Shown here piece by piece: positions 1-12,328 of a stretch of 64,000 nucleotides of DNA (its first letter is position 1; the number at the start of each line of letters is the position of its first letter). Below the pieces are notes generated by a model. The model was not told the DNA's origin, made no database searches, and saw nothing but the letters and a program-made list of their open reading frames with translations. Both the position numbers and the translations under genes were made by a program. The DNA is from Apodospora peruviana (Eukaryota; Ascomycota; Sordariomycetes; Sordariales; Lasiosphaeriaceae), in assembly GCA_033439685.1 (NCBI GenBank), contig JAUEDM010000001.1:992001-1056000 (forward strand), given 5' to 3'.

Positions 1-2526
1 TAGGCCTGGCGAGGATGTTTCCGTAGCGGACGACGGCCCAGTCTTCCGAGCTACGATCAAGGCCCTCGAGCAAAAGACAGGAAACATGAGAATGCAGATG
101 AAGAGATTAATAAAAAAGGCAGAACATGTGCACCAGGCACAACAAGAGGCCAATGATGCTTTCATGTCATTTATGGAAGCCCTGAAAGAAGTCTCTTCGA
201 CCAACGCAAACGCCGTGCAGCCCGCTATTGAGCATTATTTCGACAAAATTGCGCGCGAGATCCTGTCATTTGAGCGCCAGAACACGTCCAACCTGCAAAA
301 GATCGTTATTGACCCCATGAACAGGGTGTATCAACTAGACATCAAGCAAGCGGAGGTCAAGAAGCGCGATTTCGAGGAAGAGAGCAAAGACTATTACGCC
401 TATGTCAGCCGTTACCTTGGCCAGAGACACGATTCAGTAAAGGCGAAGCAGAGCGACTCAAAATACCAATCCAAGCGCAAGACCTTCGAGCTCAAGCGTT
501 TTGACTACTCCTCCTTCATGCAGGACCTTTCTGGGGGACGCAAAGAGCAGGAGATTCTGTCCCAGCTTACCAAATACGCCGATGCCCAAGCCAGGTTGTT
601 TTTGGCCACTGCCAAGAAGGTTGACGAGCTCCTCCCGCAGCTCGAGGCTCTGTCCAGTGAGGTTCACGAAGCGGACAAGGAGTACCAATACCAACGACGC
701 GAGCGGGAGGAGAAGAGAAGGTTACTCGAAAAAAGTAACCTCCCCTATTCCGAACAAGAGCCACCCGCAACGGCATCAGCCGCGACTACACTAGTACCCA
801 CAAATGGACATCAATCCAACACGGATGCAGATCTTGGTCGAGCCGACAGTACAGGATCGCAGCTCAAGACCACTAGTCCTGGTATTATGCCCCATACGCC
901 TGCCGTTGGGGATCTCTCCAGGTCCCCTGGTAGTCTCTCCAGCCCTGTTCCTGTCACTAGCCCCCCGCAGAACGCAAAATTTCGGGGCATCCGCGATCTG
1001 GAAGAACGGGATCCGGCACAGATGGTGAACTCTGAAAAGAATGGGACACAGAGGAAGGAGGGCCTTCTATGGGCTCTTAACCGGCCTGGTGGGCACGTGG
1101 ATCCGCGGGCCCTGAATAAGCAAGGTTGGCACAAGTAAGTCTTGCACCAAATTCACCGAGTGTTTGCAAAAGCTAATTCTGGCACAGGTTTTGGATTGTT
1201 CTCGACCAGGGAAAGCTCTCCGAGTATAGCAACTGGAAACAGAAGCTGGACTTACACATGGAACCCATCGACTTGCGCCTGGCTTCTGTGCGTGAGGCAA
1301 GAAACGCGGAGCGTCGCTTCTGCTTCGAGGTTATCACGCCGCATTTCAAGCGCGTATATCAAGCAACATCTGAAGAGGATATGAATAATTGGATTATGTC
1401 TATCAACAATGCACTACAGAGCGCCGTCGAGGGGCGCGGGATTAAAGACCTCAAACCGACGCCATCCCCGGGGGATTCGACCTTTAACAAGAGGGATATA
1501 GGGTCGATCTTGACCGGGAAGAGCTCTTCTGTTAGCCATGGCAGCCATTCCAGCCATAGCTCAAGCGGTGTCCCTCTACGGCGCACGACTGTTGGCGCCC
1601 GCCCAGGCACGGCACGTGGCAGCAGTTTCGATGATAACCCCGACAGGCTGCTCCAGATGTTCCGCGAGAATGATCAAGGGAACGGATGGTGCGCTGACTG
1701 TGGTTCTAATAACAAGGTTGAATGGGTCTCGCTTAATCTCGCCATCATTGTCTGCATCGAGTGCAGTGGTATCCACAGGTCTCTGGGCACACACATCAGC
1801 AAGATCCGATCATTGACACTGGACACCACTTCCTTTACCCCCGACATCATCGAACTTCTCCTCCTAGTTGGAAATAGGGTCTCCAACATGGTGTTCGAGG
1901 CCAGGTTGGATCCTGTCTTGAAGCTCACCCCCCAAGCGACACGGGAGCAGCGACTGAAGTTTATCACTTCCAAATACGTCGATAGGGCATTTATAGAACC
2001 CATCTCAGCCACCTTGTCGAGGTATCCGACACCAGACGAAACACTCCTTGCGGGAATTAAGAAGAATGAGATTCAACAGGTGATCTACGCCTTGGCGCTA
2101 CGGGCCAACCCAAATGTCCAGGATAGGTCTCGCGGCACACACGCCGTCTTCCTAGCCCTCGCAGCCGCAGATCCAGCTTCACCGGGGCAGATGTCATCGT
2201 CGAACGCTACTACCGGAGGTGCCGACAAGGTCGTGCCCTTCCCTATCGCGGAGCTCTTGGTACAAAACGGAGCGGAAATCCCCGCCATGCTACCCGCATT
2301 CCCTCTCAGCCGCGCAGCACAGTCATACATCGAGTTGAAACGCGGGCGGCGGGCGGCGGTGGAAGCTTCGGGTGGAGGGTACGATGGCGTGGCGGCTCTC
2401 CCGTCGTCGACAACGAGTTTGAACCTTGCACCGGGCGACAAGCTGCAGCGGGAACGGGAGGCGCGGTTGCAAAAGAGAGTGAGCGCCGGTGGGCGGCTGG
2501 CGAAATCGCCGATCCCCGAGCGGTAG
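1..2526 (+). CDS. BAR-PH-ArfGAP protein (GTPase-activating protein for Arf), 5' partial
   Basis: The gene enters from the left edge: the frame is already open at base 2 and the first in-frame ATG (86) lies inside the BAR domain, so the start is outside the window. Exons are 1-1134 and 1188-2526; the join restores an unbroken PH domain (…GWHK/FWIVLDQG…). In the visible 823 residues the order is a BAR coiled coil (about 1-240), a Ser/Pro-rich linker, a PH domain (about 345-480), another linker, an ArfGAP zinc finger (about 525-650), then a C-terminal tail. The zinc finger shows WCADC, CIEC and the arginine finger in SGIHRSLGTH. The family stimulates GTP hydrolysis on Arf at curved, phosphoinositide-rich membranes; the architecture matches ACAP-like proteins and fungal Csx2/Cnt5-type ArfGAPs. 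The exact yeast orthologue is not settled. It lies in tandem with the eIF2 gamma gene. Confidence 0.93.
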
Positions 2527-3787
2527 AGCGGCTTTTCGGGAATCGCTTGTGGAGTCCCGTTGTTTTCTTTGATGAGGAGCAATCGCCGGCGGGCGTTGCC
2601 CTCGTTGGATTGTGTTGACTGGGTGGGTACCGACTAATAACCATACCCATCAAGATGTTTCCTCGTCGGTTATCGTTTTTTTTTACTGTTTTGCATCATA
2701 CCTTGTACGAATACAATGACGCCACTACCACTTGCTACTTCGACTACTACCGTTACTTGATTAGCAAATATTTTGTCGTCCTTGGCGATTTCACCTCGTG
2801 GATTATATACAGATGGGTACCGGGGGAGACGTGGGCAGATGGGGCGTTGCGGATAAGTCGGGAGGTGGCTGTTTTCGGGGCGCCAAGGATATGAAACTTT
2901 TGGATTATATGATGAGAAGAAGATAATAAAGGCTAGGTTTAGGGTATCGCGCGGTTTGGTAATGCTATGAAAGGTAACGCGAGCAGGCAAGGCATATGCA
3001 GGGCTGGACGGGCAGAGTGAGGCAGAGAGGCAGGCAATGAATTAATGGATGGATATGAGCATCGGGTGTGGACTGCAGTAAAGGATTTCTGTTTTCGTTT
3101 GAAAGGCTTGGTTGGTTCTTCGATAATGCGTCTTCACCGTCTGTTGATTATCAGTCGCCCCCCTTTTGTTCCCAACTCATTGGTCGTCTGGACTCTGCGC
3201 ATGCGTCCCCCTTTTATAAAACATAGCATAGCGTAGGTAGCATAGCTTGGGTAGGAGTGGCTCCTTTTGGTTCGGTATCATGTTTAGCTCTGGGGACAAA
3301 CCCACCTAACGAAATGAAGTTCTGTTGAGCAGAGTTAGATTTCGATACTGGATACACCTCCTTTTCGAGACGACGTTGAAAACGTTAAAAGCACGCCCCT
3401 CCGCCGTTTTTAAGCTCTGGCTCTTATCGGGCTCTGTCGACCAAGGTGGGGCAACCAAATCTCTAGCCCAATAAGGTATAGTGCCGCTGCCAAACCTTCT
3501 GTCGCAAGGATTGTGCACCTGAAGGTATGACTGCACACCAAATTCAAAATATCTATCCGCCAGTCCTGCATTTCGTTCGAGCCGAAACCTCACTGCACCC
3601 ACTTTAGGACCCCCTCGACCGCAGATATTCGATCAGATCTTTCGAGCTAACGATCCGCGCATCGAATACTATACGAGCGCATACCAAATTCCGAGGAAAA
3701 GACAGGAGGATATATCGAGGGAGGGGCTGTTAAAACCAAAGGAAAAAAAAAGGACCACTACCCCGCCGCACATCGTCAACCACAAAG
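2527..3787. other. intergenic spacer, ArfGAP to eIF2 gamma
   Basis: This 1.26-kb tandem spacer must hold the 3' UTR of the ArfGAP gene and the promoter of the eIF2 gamma gene. There is a polypyrimidine T-run near 2677. The short open frames here show no recognisable protein and poor codon use. Upstream ATGs (for example near 3528) precede the eIF2 gamma start, but without a transcript start they cannot be assigned to the leader. Confidence 0.6.
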
Positions 3788-5515
3788 ATGGCGGCCAACG
3801 GTGACAAGTTCGGCAACGACATCGCCGACTCCGGCTCGGATAACGAGTCCCAGGTCGACTCGGGCGAGTCGGACAACGAGATAATTGACTCGAAGCCGCT
3901 CAAGTCCTCGCTCAAGAAGACCCCCGCCGTCGCGGTCGAGCGGCCGCACCTCCCGCCACAGACAGACCCCAAAGACCTCGACGTCTCAACCCTGTCCCCT
4001 CTGACCCCCGAGATTATTGCGCGGCAAGCGACCATCAACATCGGCACGATTGGCCATGTCGCCCACGGAAAGTCGACGGTTGTCAAGGCCATCTCGGGCG
4101 TGCAGACCGTCAGATTCAAGAACGAGCTGATCCGCAACATCACAATCAAGCTCGGATACGCCAACGCCAAGATCTACAAGTGTGACAACCCGGCCTGCCC
4201 GCGGCCGACATGCTACCGCAGCTACAAAAGTGAGAAGGAGGTTGACCCGCCTTGCGAGCGCGAGGGCTGCGAGGGAACATACCGGTTACTGCGTCACGTC
4301 TCGTAAGTTCGTCTCCGATATCTTGGGTTGGTTGGCTTGTTGTGGCGAACGCGAACAGCACAATGCTGCTGCTGCTATGCCCAAGATCTTTATGTGTGTA
4401 TGTGCGCTGGGCAAAGTACGGCTAACAGGATCCCCCAGATTTGTCGATTGCCCCGGTCACGACATTCTCATGAGCACCATGTTGTCAGGAGCCGCGGTCA
4501 TGGACGCCGCCCTCCTTCTGATTGCCGGAAACGAGTCCTGCCCCCAGCCGCAGACGTCGGAGCATCTGGCGGCCATTGAAATCATGAAACTCGACAAGAT
4601 CATCATCCTCCAGAACAAGGTCGATCTGATGCGGGAAGAGGCGGCCAAGCAGCACTACGACTCTATCCTCAAGTTCATCCGCGGCACCGTCGCCGGCAAG
4701 TCGCCCATCATCCCGATTTCTGCCCAGCTCAAGTTCAACATCGACGCCATCAACGACGCCATCGTAAATACCATCCCCGTCCCGCCCAGGGACTTCTCCA
4801 TGGACCCGCACATGATCGTCATCCGCTCGTTCGATGTCAACAAGCCCGGTGCCGAGATCGAGGAGCTCAAGGGCGGCGTCGCCGGTGGCTCGATTCTGCA
4901 CGGTGTGCTCAAGCTCGGCGACGAGATCGAGATCCGACCGGGTATCGTCACGCGCGACGACAAGGGTGACCTCAAGTGCACGCCCATCTTCAGCAGGATT
5001 GTTTCGTTGAACTCGGAGGCGAATGACCTCAAGTACGCCGTGCCGGGTGGCCTTATCGGTGTGGGTACGCGCATCGACCCGACGCTCTGCCGAGCCGATC
5101 GTCTGGTCGGTTTTGTCCTCGGTCTCAAGGGGCGCCTGCCTGAGATCTACAGTGAGATCGAGGTCAACTTTTACCTGCTCCGCCGTCTGCTTGGTGTCAG
5201 GACGGCCGACGGCAAGCAGGCCAAGGTCGACAAGCTGGCCAAGAACGAGGTCATCATGGTGAACATTGGGTCGACGTCCACCGGTGCCAAGGTTTCTGCT
5301 ATCAAGAAAGACGCTGCCAAGCTGATCCTGACGAGTCCCGCGTGCACGAATATCGGAGAGAAGGTCGCCCTGAGCAGACGTATTGAGAAGCATTGGCGTT
5401 TGATCGGCTGGGCTACTATTGCTGCGTAAGTTGACCTCCTATTTTTTGGTCAGAATACCTTTTCTAATATGATCTTTTTTCTAGTGGTGTCACGTTGGAG
5501 CCTGCCACGTCTTAG
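3788..5515 (+). CDS. GCD11: translation initiation factor eIF2 subunit gamma
   Basis: This is the GTPase subunit of eIF2, which delivers Met-tRNAi to the 40S ribosome in the cytoplasm. Exons are 3788-4302, 4439-5425 and 5485-5515, giving 510 residues, normal for fungi. The first join restores RHVS/FVDCPGHD. The last exon encodes only the final ten residues, GVTLEPATS preceded by a split Ala codon. The P-loop GHVAHGKST lies near residue 90, the G3 motif DCPGH follows the first intron, and NKVD is G4. The eIF2 gamma zinc ribbon is present (KCDNPACPRPTCYRSY, then PPCEREGC, about 130-163). EF-Tu-like domains II and III follow. The acidic/serine N-terminus (first 80 residues) is typical of fungal forms. 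An extended open frame on the opposite strand is a codon-bias shadow. The call is secure; only the short last exon rests on splice consensus. Confidence 0.97.
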
Positions 5516-6107
5516 GCTACTTTACTTAGATTAGACTAGGAGTTGTAGCTAGGGTAGGTATATGAATCAAGTTTACTACCAAAAAGGAAATATGAAATGA
5601 TATGAGACAGACTGCTTCTGCATCTTTTGTTTCCTTGTGTTCGGTGATGGGGCTGGGATCAAAGGTAGCGAAAATAGCATTACATATACATATACATGTT
5701 CCCGTCGACGGCTACTCTGGCTTCGTTTCACTCACTCTGTAAGGGAGGCATTGGATGACAAATGGTTATCTGCCTACCTAGGAGGGTGTGGAAGGGGCGC
5801 CCCTGTTTGAGATACAGATACACAAATAAATAAAATGACTGTTTTCTCATATTGTCGAACAGATGACAGGTAAGGGAGGAACTTGTTACTACCTACCTTA
5901 GCCATATCATATTTTCTATGAGCGCGGAGTTATAGTATCCACCCGGATCGATGACAGGCCTACCTAGTCTATCTAAAAGACGATAAATACTTCATCACGA
6001 CGACGACAGAGGCTACTGTAGTAGATAAATATCACCAACATTGGGGGGCCTTTTCCAATCTACATAAGATATATATATCTTCTTAACCACTTATACTTAT
6101 AATATCA
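5516..6107. other. convergent intergenic spacer
   Basis: This 592-bp stretch lies between the stop codons of the convergent eIF2 gamma and Laa2-like genes. It holds both 3' UTRs and is AT-richer than the flanking genes. A short TA run lies near 6070. I see no gene. Confidence 0.7.
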
Positions 6108-7964
6108 TCATTTCCTCGTCTTCCGAGCATGCTTGACCAGATTCTCAATAACGCCCTCAAATGCTTCTCGGTCACCAATCTTCTCGTCGGTCCGCTTCTG
6201 CCAGTAAACCAACACCTCGCTCGCGACGCCTTGCATCTCTTCTAGTCTCGCGACGTGCGCTTTCAGCTCCTTGTCTGTCATGCCGGCGAGCGCTTCATCG
6301 GTCGTCATGCACATCTGTTTGGCCGCGACTAAATCCAAAACCGGTTCCGGCGGCGGACCTTTTCGAGCTGAGGACTTATCCTTGGGGTGCGATTGTTTCG
6401 ATTTAGAGGACGGCTTGAGGTTACCCTGCGAATCAACAGACGTGCTGGACGCATTTTGCCCGCTGGCGCGGACGCGTGACAGCGAGCGTGACCTGGGCAT
6501 GTCGTCTGTCGACGTGCGCAGGGACCCGTTGGAGCTGACTCGATGCAAAAGAGACGGAAGCACGAGCTTCTTTTGCTTCGACGCCGGGAGGATCTCATCC
6601 AAGTCAACCGGCACGCCGAGGGACACGAGAAACAAACGGCGGATGCGGGAGCGGATCCAGTCAGGCGGTTGGAGAGGGGGCGGCGCGACGAGTTGGGACC
6701 AGAGGGAGGCGCTGCGCGGAGTCAAAAAGATGGGGTTGGTTTCGCGCGAGGCCGGGGGCAGAGGTAGTAACTCGGAGGGGTCGTCTGGTGATGATGGAAA
6801 GAGGGCATTAAGATAAGGTTCGGTGGCGGCGAAGATGTCAGATCCGTCGAGGTCGTCGAAGGAGGGTATTGGCTGCATACAACAACAAGCTTGTGAGTAT
6901 ATTTGTGTCTGTCAAAGGCGTTATGGACTATGACGTACAAAAGATAAGATAGGTTGTGGAGGTGGTTGAGTAGCAGCTGCTGGCACCGGCGTAGGTTCCG
7001 CAATGGGCTGCTCAGGAGGAGATGATGTTTGTTCGGCCTGTTGGAAGCCGTCGTCAAACTCATCAAAGTCGTCGTCTTCGCCCCCTTCCTCGAAGTCATC
7101 AAAGTCATCCCCGAAATCATCCTCGTCGTCGTTTCCTCCGCCACCACCAGCGGCATTATCATCATCATCGACATCGAAAGGAGCAGCAGCGGTACTGCGA
7201 CGGCCAGGGGAGGACGGTGATAATGGGGACCGTTCAAGAGCAAGCGACGACTTCCTCCTCGAACGTGCTGAAGAGGGAGTCTTTAAAGAAGGTGATATTG
7301 GAGTATCTACGCAGTACCAGAACAATGTCAATACAAAAGGGACTTCTTGCTAAGCAGAACGAAAGAGAAGAAAGGCTACGCATCCGTACCAGCATCTTCA
7401 CTACCGTTATCAATCCTCTGCCCGTCCGCCTTGAGAACCAGGTCGGGAGGCGGGTCCGCTCTCTGCTTCTGCTTCAACTCCGTCTCTGGATGAGTGACGG
7501 CGCCCGGGGAATCAGGCGACTCCTCCACTACAGTCTTTGGAATTGGCTGACCGCCCGGAGTGGGTGACCGTGCCGGTATCTCCAGCTCTCCCGGCTTGTT
7601 GGCCGGGTCTGGGACAAAGGCTATCTCGTCCGGCTCCGCATCTCCCTCCCTCATGCTATATGCCTTGGTTCCCGGAACTTCCCCGTAGGCGGGCTTGTCG
7701 TCCACCCTCTCGACCCTTGTCCGAGGGATGGGCGAGGCTGGGTGGGACTCTGCAGGGCCCGACTGGGCATCCGAGAAGTGATCTTCAGAGTCGGATGCTG
7801 CTTGTTCAAATGCATCCGATTAGCCTTGGGTCTGCAGGAGACAGTAGGGGAGAGTGAGGGTTTATGTTTGAGTCAATAATACCTAGCTCATGAGCACCTG
7901 GGTCCTGGAGCTCGGTCTTGGTCCGGGTGGGAGGCGACAAGCTGTTTCGTCTGGAGTCCGACAT
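6108..7964 (-). CDS. Laa2-like clathrin/AP-1 accessory protein (DUF5102 type)
   Basis: Four exons on the minus strand (7964-7883, 7797-7390, 7306-6939, 6872-6108) give 540 residues. All three joins keep frame; the first gives HELASDSEDHFSDA. The N-terminal third is polar with a run PIPRTRVERVDDKPAYGEV. The centre (about 185-235) is strongly acidic with Gly, including DDFGDDFDDFEEG and DDDFDEFDD. The C-terminal 250 residues form the better-folded part (PIPSFDDLDGSDIF… to KHARKTRK). This layout resembles fungal proteins related to yeast Laa2 (YBL010C), which links AP-1/clathrin coats to Laa1 through an acidic DF/FG-type ear-binding motif. The gene structure is well supported; the Laa2 assignment is recalled from family architecture and is only moderately certain. 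The gene is divergent from NSP1. Confidence 0.72.
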
Positions 7965-8918
7965 TGTGGTGGTCTTCCACCGTAGTGAACAGTCTGTAAA
8001 AGCACAGAACTGTAGGTGATCCAATCTCCCTCGGTGGCTCTACCTTGACAAGGCAGATAAGTAGCGGATGGACGTCAATGAACCATCAGTTGAGGTGCCT
8101 TGTGTCGCAGTAGGACCGGGGGTAAATGGATGGATTGATGCTGGCGCTATAGTTCACTTGCAGTGGGATACACGTCGTTGCAAGCTTCAAGACCGACGCA
8201 GGTTGGGTAGGCTGGTCAGGTATGCACACATGTGCTATCAGTGGATGGATGGGCGGCTTGAATGTTGGCATCCGCAGGTCCAAGAGGTTCGAGGTGGAGG
8301 ACGGTGGGTGGCCATGTCACTGAACCTGGAAACGGCGAAGTACCGTTACGTACGGAGTACAGTAACGGTGATGCAGCCGCACCAGTTGCCCGGAGCTAAC
8401 CGCAAATCGACGTGGGTCCAGCCACAGCTAGCATGTGGGTGCACTCACAGGTGCTAGACTGGCGCTGATTGGTGAGGCTGAGAAAGCCTGTCTGTTTGCA
8501 AGGACCCACTTTGCTTTTTCTCAGGCGCGCTTCGAGAGCTCCAAAAAGACCTATCGCGAAGTGCCTGGCCTGCCTCATCATTCAAGCACCACCTCCAAAT
8601 CCCAAGAAACCTCCTGCGCACCTCATTTCATTCGCACAGCAACCCAACGGTCGACCAACTCACCGACGAATCGTTGAAGGAATCGCGAGTCGCAGTGCCC
8701 TAACAATCCCTCTCAGCACAGCAAAACGACTAGTGACCGGTGGCTGTGGCCCCTTGTATTCAATTCTTTGATCTGGAAATTCGATTTCGGACACTAGGCC
8801 ATGGGACGCGGCCTTTGATTGCCTTTGTCAACATCTGAAGCATTTCGCGGTTGGCCCGTTTCCCTTGCAACCACATCGCCGGGACAAAGCCAATTTGTCA
8901 ACGCACACAACCGCAACC
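7965..8918. promoter_or_regulatory. divergent promoter region, Laa2-like / NSP1
   Basis: This 954-bp interval separates two divergent start codons and so must contain both promoters and leaders. It carries short open frames without recognisable products. I could not place a TATA box or transcription start with confidence. Confidence 0.55.
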
Positions 8919-11013
8919 ATGTCTTTCACGTTCGGCACCCCAAGCTCCAATGCTGGTTCCGGTCAAGCAGCAACCACCACATCGGGTCCCGCCGCTGGTT
9001 CTCTCTTTGGTTCAACAGCCGGAGGAGCACCCAGTACTGGCTTCTCCTTTGGCAACTCAACAGCCGGCGGAACGAACACAAACCAGTCAGCTGGTGGTGG
9101 CTTATTCGGAGGAAATACAGCAGGCAAAAACGACTCGAAACCTGGTCTCTTTGGCAACACAGGCACAAGCACGCCATCGTCGTCAACTCCATCGCTATTC
9201 GGCGCTCAGACTACCAGCAACAGCGACGGCGGCGGCGGCTTGTTTGGTAGTGCCACCGAACCAGCACAGGGAGGCGGCGGCCTCTTCGGTAACTCCACAG
9301 CGACAGCGAAACCGACTCTCCAGTTTGGCCAACCAGCAGCTACTCCGGCCGCGAGCACAGCGACAACGACACCCGCCGCCCCGTCGGGTGGAATCTTCGG
9401 TTCCGTAACAACAACGACAAACACGCCTCAGACTAACACTAGCAAAGCTACTCCAGGTGGTCTGTTTGGCAACGCGGGCATGACGGGCAATTCGTTGTTC
9501 GGATCGGCTACTCCTGCAAACAACACATTGACTCCAGCAAAGCAGTCATTCGCTGGATTGGGAACCTCAACGACGCCCGCCGGCGCTCCTCCAGCTGATA
9601 AGCCGGCGGGATCCCTTTTTGGCGTGAAGCCTGCTGCTGCTGGGTCGTCGTCCGGTGGCCTATTTGGCCAGGCCTCAAATACATCAGTTGCACCGTCGTC
9701 GATTGCGACTACTACGGCTTCTGGACCAGGCGGTTTGTTCGGTTCAGCTACTCCGGCTGCCGCGCCTGTTCAACCCGTTGCCTCGAGCGCCGGAACTAGC
9801 GCGCAAGCCACGACAACCTCCGGTCTCTTCAGCTCGACTCCCGCCAAACCGCTCTTTTCTAGCAATACCCCGTCATCCGGAGCGGCGCCGGCAACATCAA
9901 CCCCGAGCCTGTTCAGTGCCACACCGGCGAGCACAGCACCTGTTACTACCACTACCACTACAGCTGCTACTCCAAGCCTCTTCGTAAAGCCTGCTACTAC
10001 TTCCGCAGCTTCAGCGGCTACCTCAGTACCGGCATCGTCTGGTTTGTTTGGCGCGGCCTCGATACCAACCTCGACATCAGCAGCAACTATAACAGCCCCC
10101 GCCACCACCGCAGCTACCACGGCGGCAGGAACCACCTCAGGTCTTTTTGCCTCTTGCAAGCCTGCTGAAGCTGCAGCAATCACCTCGGCCGGCCAAGACG
10201 GAAAGAGTAACACTGCCGCAAACCTCGCAGCCTCCACCATGGGTCCCACATCCCAGCTTCCTCGCTTGAAGAACAAGACCATGGATGAGATTATCACTCG
10301 GTGGGCAACTGACCTCTCAAAATACCAAAAGGAGTTTAAGGCACAAGCCGACAAGGTATCGGAATGGGATCGTGTGCTGGTTGAAAATGGCGAAAAGATT
10401 CAGAAGCTGTACTCGAGCACCTATGAGGCGGAGCGAGCCAACAATGAGATCGAGCGCCAGCTATCTAGCGTCGAGAGTCAGCAGGACGAGCTCACGTCGT
10501 GGCTCGACCAGTACGAACAGGAGCTGGAGGGTCTATTCAGCAAGCAGATTGGTTCCAGTGAGCAAGTCGGCGGCCCTGACCAGGAGCGTGAGCGCACTTA
10601 CAAAACGGCTGAAAAGTTGACCGATCGCCTGGACGAGATGGGTAAAGACTTGACCAAGATGATTAAGGAGATCAACGACATGTCGAGCACCCTGAGCAAG
10701 GGGAACAAGCCCGATGATCCGGTACGTAATTTCGATTTCCCTTTTACTGTCTTTGCAGTCTGCGTTTTTCGCCAATATATATCCGTCAAATTTGGAGACA
10801 CGAGGCTGACCATTTAAAAAGCTAAGCCAAATTGTTCGTGTTCTGAACGGCCATTTGAGTCAGTTGCAATGGATCGACACAAACGCGGCGGCACTACAGG
10901 CGAAGGTGGCTGCTGCGCAGAAGGCGAGCGGGAATATGGGCGGCGCCGTGGGCGGTCCCGAGACGGAGGCCGCCGAGAGCTTCTACCGGTCCTATCGTGG
11001 CGGGTTCAAGTAG
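8919..11013 (+). CDS. NSP1: FG-nucleoporin Nsp1 (Nup62 homologue)
   Basis: Nsp1 is a central-channel nucleoporin; its FG repeats bind karyopherins and its coiled coil joins Nup57-Nup49-Nic96 (and Nup82) subcomplexes. Exons are 8919-10721 and 10822-11013 (664 residues); the join gives KPDDP/LSQIVRVL with a CTGAC branch site. The chosen ATG gives MSFTFGTPSS, the usual FG-type N-terminus; the frame is open upstream but without ATG. Residues 1 to about 440 are Thr/Ala/Ser/Pro-rich with many GLFG, SLFG and GIFG cores. From about 446 (SQLPRLKNKTMDEI) comes the Nsp1 C-terminal coiled coil, ending YRSYRGGFK. Low-complexity repeats create long spurious open frames in the other five frames. It is convergent with the ATPase-inhibitor gene. 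Confidence 0.96.
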
Positions 11014-11698
11014 GAATTGGACCTCCACGTGAAGTACTCTGGAGATGGAAAGAACTCTGGAGAACAGAAGAATGGAGAGGGGAAGAAGAGACATGACTTT
11101 ACTTGATTTCGTACCCAAGGTTACACTACGGGTGCTGGTGGAGAAACAAAATAGTAACATGGATGCGCACACGTATACCTGGTCAGGTGGGTTAGATGCT
11201 GTTGTTGATGTTGGGACGGATGGACATTTTGAGTTAACCAAGGGGGAAAGGATCCCAAAGGCGGTTGGACTAACGGGCATGGATTACATATGTATTAGAG
11301 CAGACAAAAGAGTTTCTGACTTGACCATGTGGGTTGAGAGATATAAATGGTCAAGAATTCCATGATTGTTTAGTTCTCAGTTTGTACTTGTACAAGTGTA
11401 AAGTGGCCTTTTTTACGCGTTAAAACGATAAAAGAAGTATTGTTGGAGTGTAAGACAGCAACATCATAATGTGAGCGAAATTTCTTCTTGATCATCTCAC
11501 TATTCTATATCAGACACATCCTATTCTCTCTCTTCTTGCTCTCTCTGTCTTATGCTACAATACACACACGATGGAAACCGAGACCGGGAGCACACACGTC
11601 TCCTCTCTCTCTTCCCTCATATATAAATGATATGATGCTTATGAGAAAAGGGGGTTGTTTGGTGGTGGTGATGGATGGTTAAGCGGCGTTGTTTTGTT
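11014..11698. other. convergent intergenic spacer NSP1 / INH1
   Basis: This 685-bp spacer lies between two stop codons. It contains CT-rich tracts around 11518-11615 and no recognisable gene. Confidence 0.65.
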
Positions 11699-12328
11699 TT
11701 AGTTGTGCTCGCCACCCTGGTTCTTCGTGATGTCGTCACTGATACAAGAAAAGATATTAGTTTAACTGTCTAAAATTGCTTCGGTCGTTGCGGCGTTATG
11801 GGTAACTAGTCATGTCGGGTGGGGAGGGAGGGAGAGGGTGACGAACATGTGGTCAGAGAGTTGCTGGAGATGCGCCTGCTGCTCGTGGAGCTTCTTCTTG
11901 AGCTCAAGAAGCTTCTCCTTCTCACGCTGCTTGATGGCATAGTCCTCCTGTGCCTTCTCGCGTCTTTGGAAAGCGTCTCTGTTTTTTATACCGCGGGTTA
12001 GCTTTTATGTTTTCCTCGACTTGTTGTTCTACTTGTTGTGACGTAGGTAGGTATGCGGTCCCTATTCATTGCGATAAAACAGATACGTAGGTCGTAGAAG
12101 CTCTCACTGCCTTTTTCTCCCTCCAGATAAAAGGGGACATCTCGCAACCGAGCAGACAACAGCAAAGGGAAGAAGAGGAGCTCAACTAACTCACCCTTGG
12201 CCGCCAGTCTTGGGGGGAGCACCGGTATCGCCGGCACCCATGGCGCGCGCCGTGGTCGCAAAGGTGGCGCGGGAATAGCTCACGAGACGAGCCGGGCGAG
12301 CGGCCTTGACGATGGTTGTGCGAAGCAT
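11699..12328 (-). CDS. INH1: mitochondrial F1Fo-ATPase inhibitor (IF1/Inh1)
   Basis: Three minus-strand exons (12328-12195, 11978-11847, 11738-11699) give a 101-residue protein. IF1 binds the F1 alpha-beta interface and blocks ATP hydrolysis when the proton gradient collapses. Residues 1-30 are Arg/Ala/Ser-rich without acidic residues (MLRTTIVKAARPARLVSYSR), a matrix presequence. The inhibitory helix and coiled coil follow: GDAFQRREKAQEDYAIKQRE, then KEKLLELKKKLHEQQ. The short third exon encodes IDDITKNQGGEHN, matching the usual fungal C-terminus. If the second intron (donor GTTCGT) is not removed, the frame runs on only to an unrelated short tail, so splicing is preferred. The gene is small and split, which makes it easy to miss. 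Confidence 0.9.

Noticed and set aside
4485..5393. 302-codon open frame antisense to eIF2 gamma
   Set aside because: Its repeated Asp/Arg/Leu/Val composition is the mirror of GC-rich third positions in the sense gene; no domain is visible.
9770..10354. 194-codon antisense open frame in NSP1
   Set aside because: It is an Ala/Val-rich complement of the FG/Thr/Ala repeat codons, with no independent signal.
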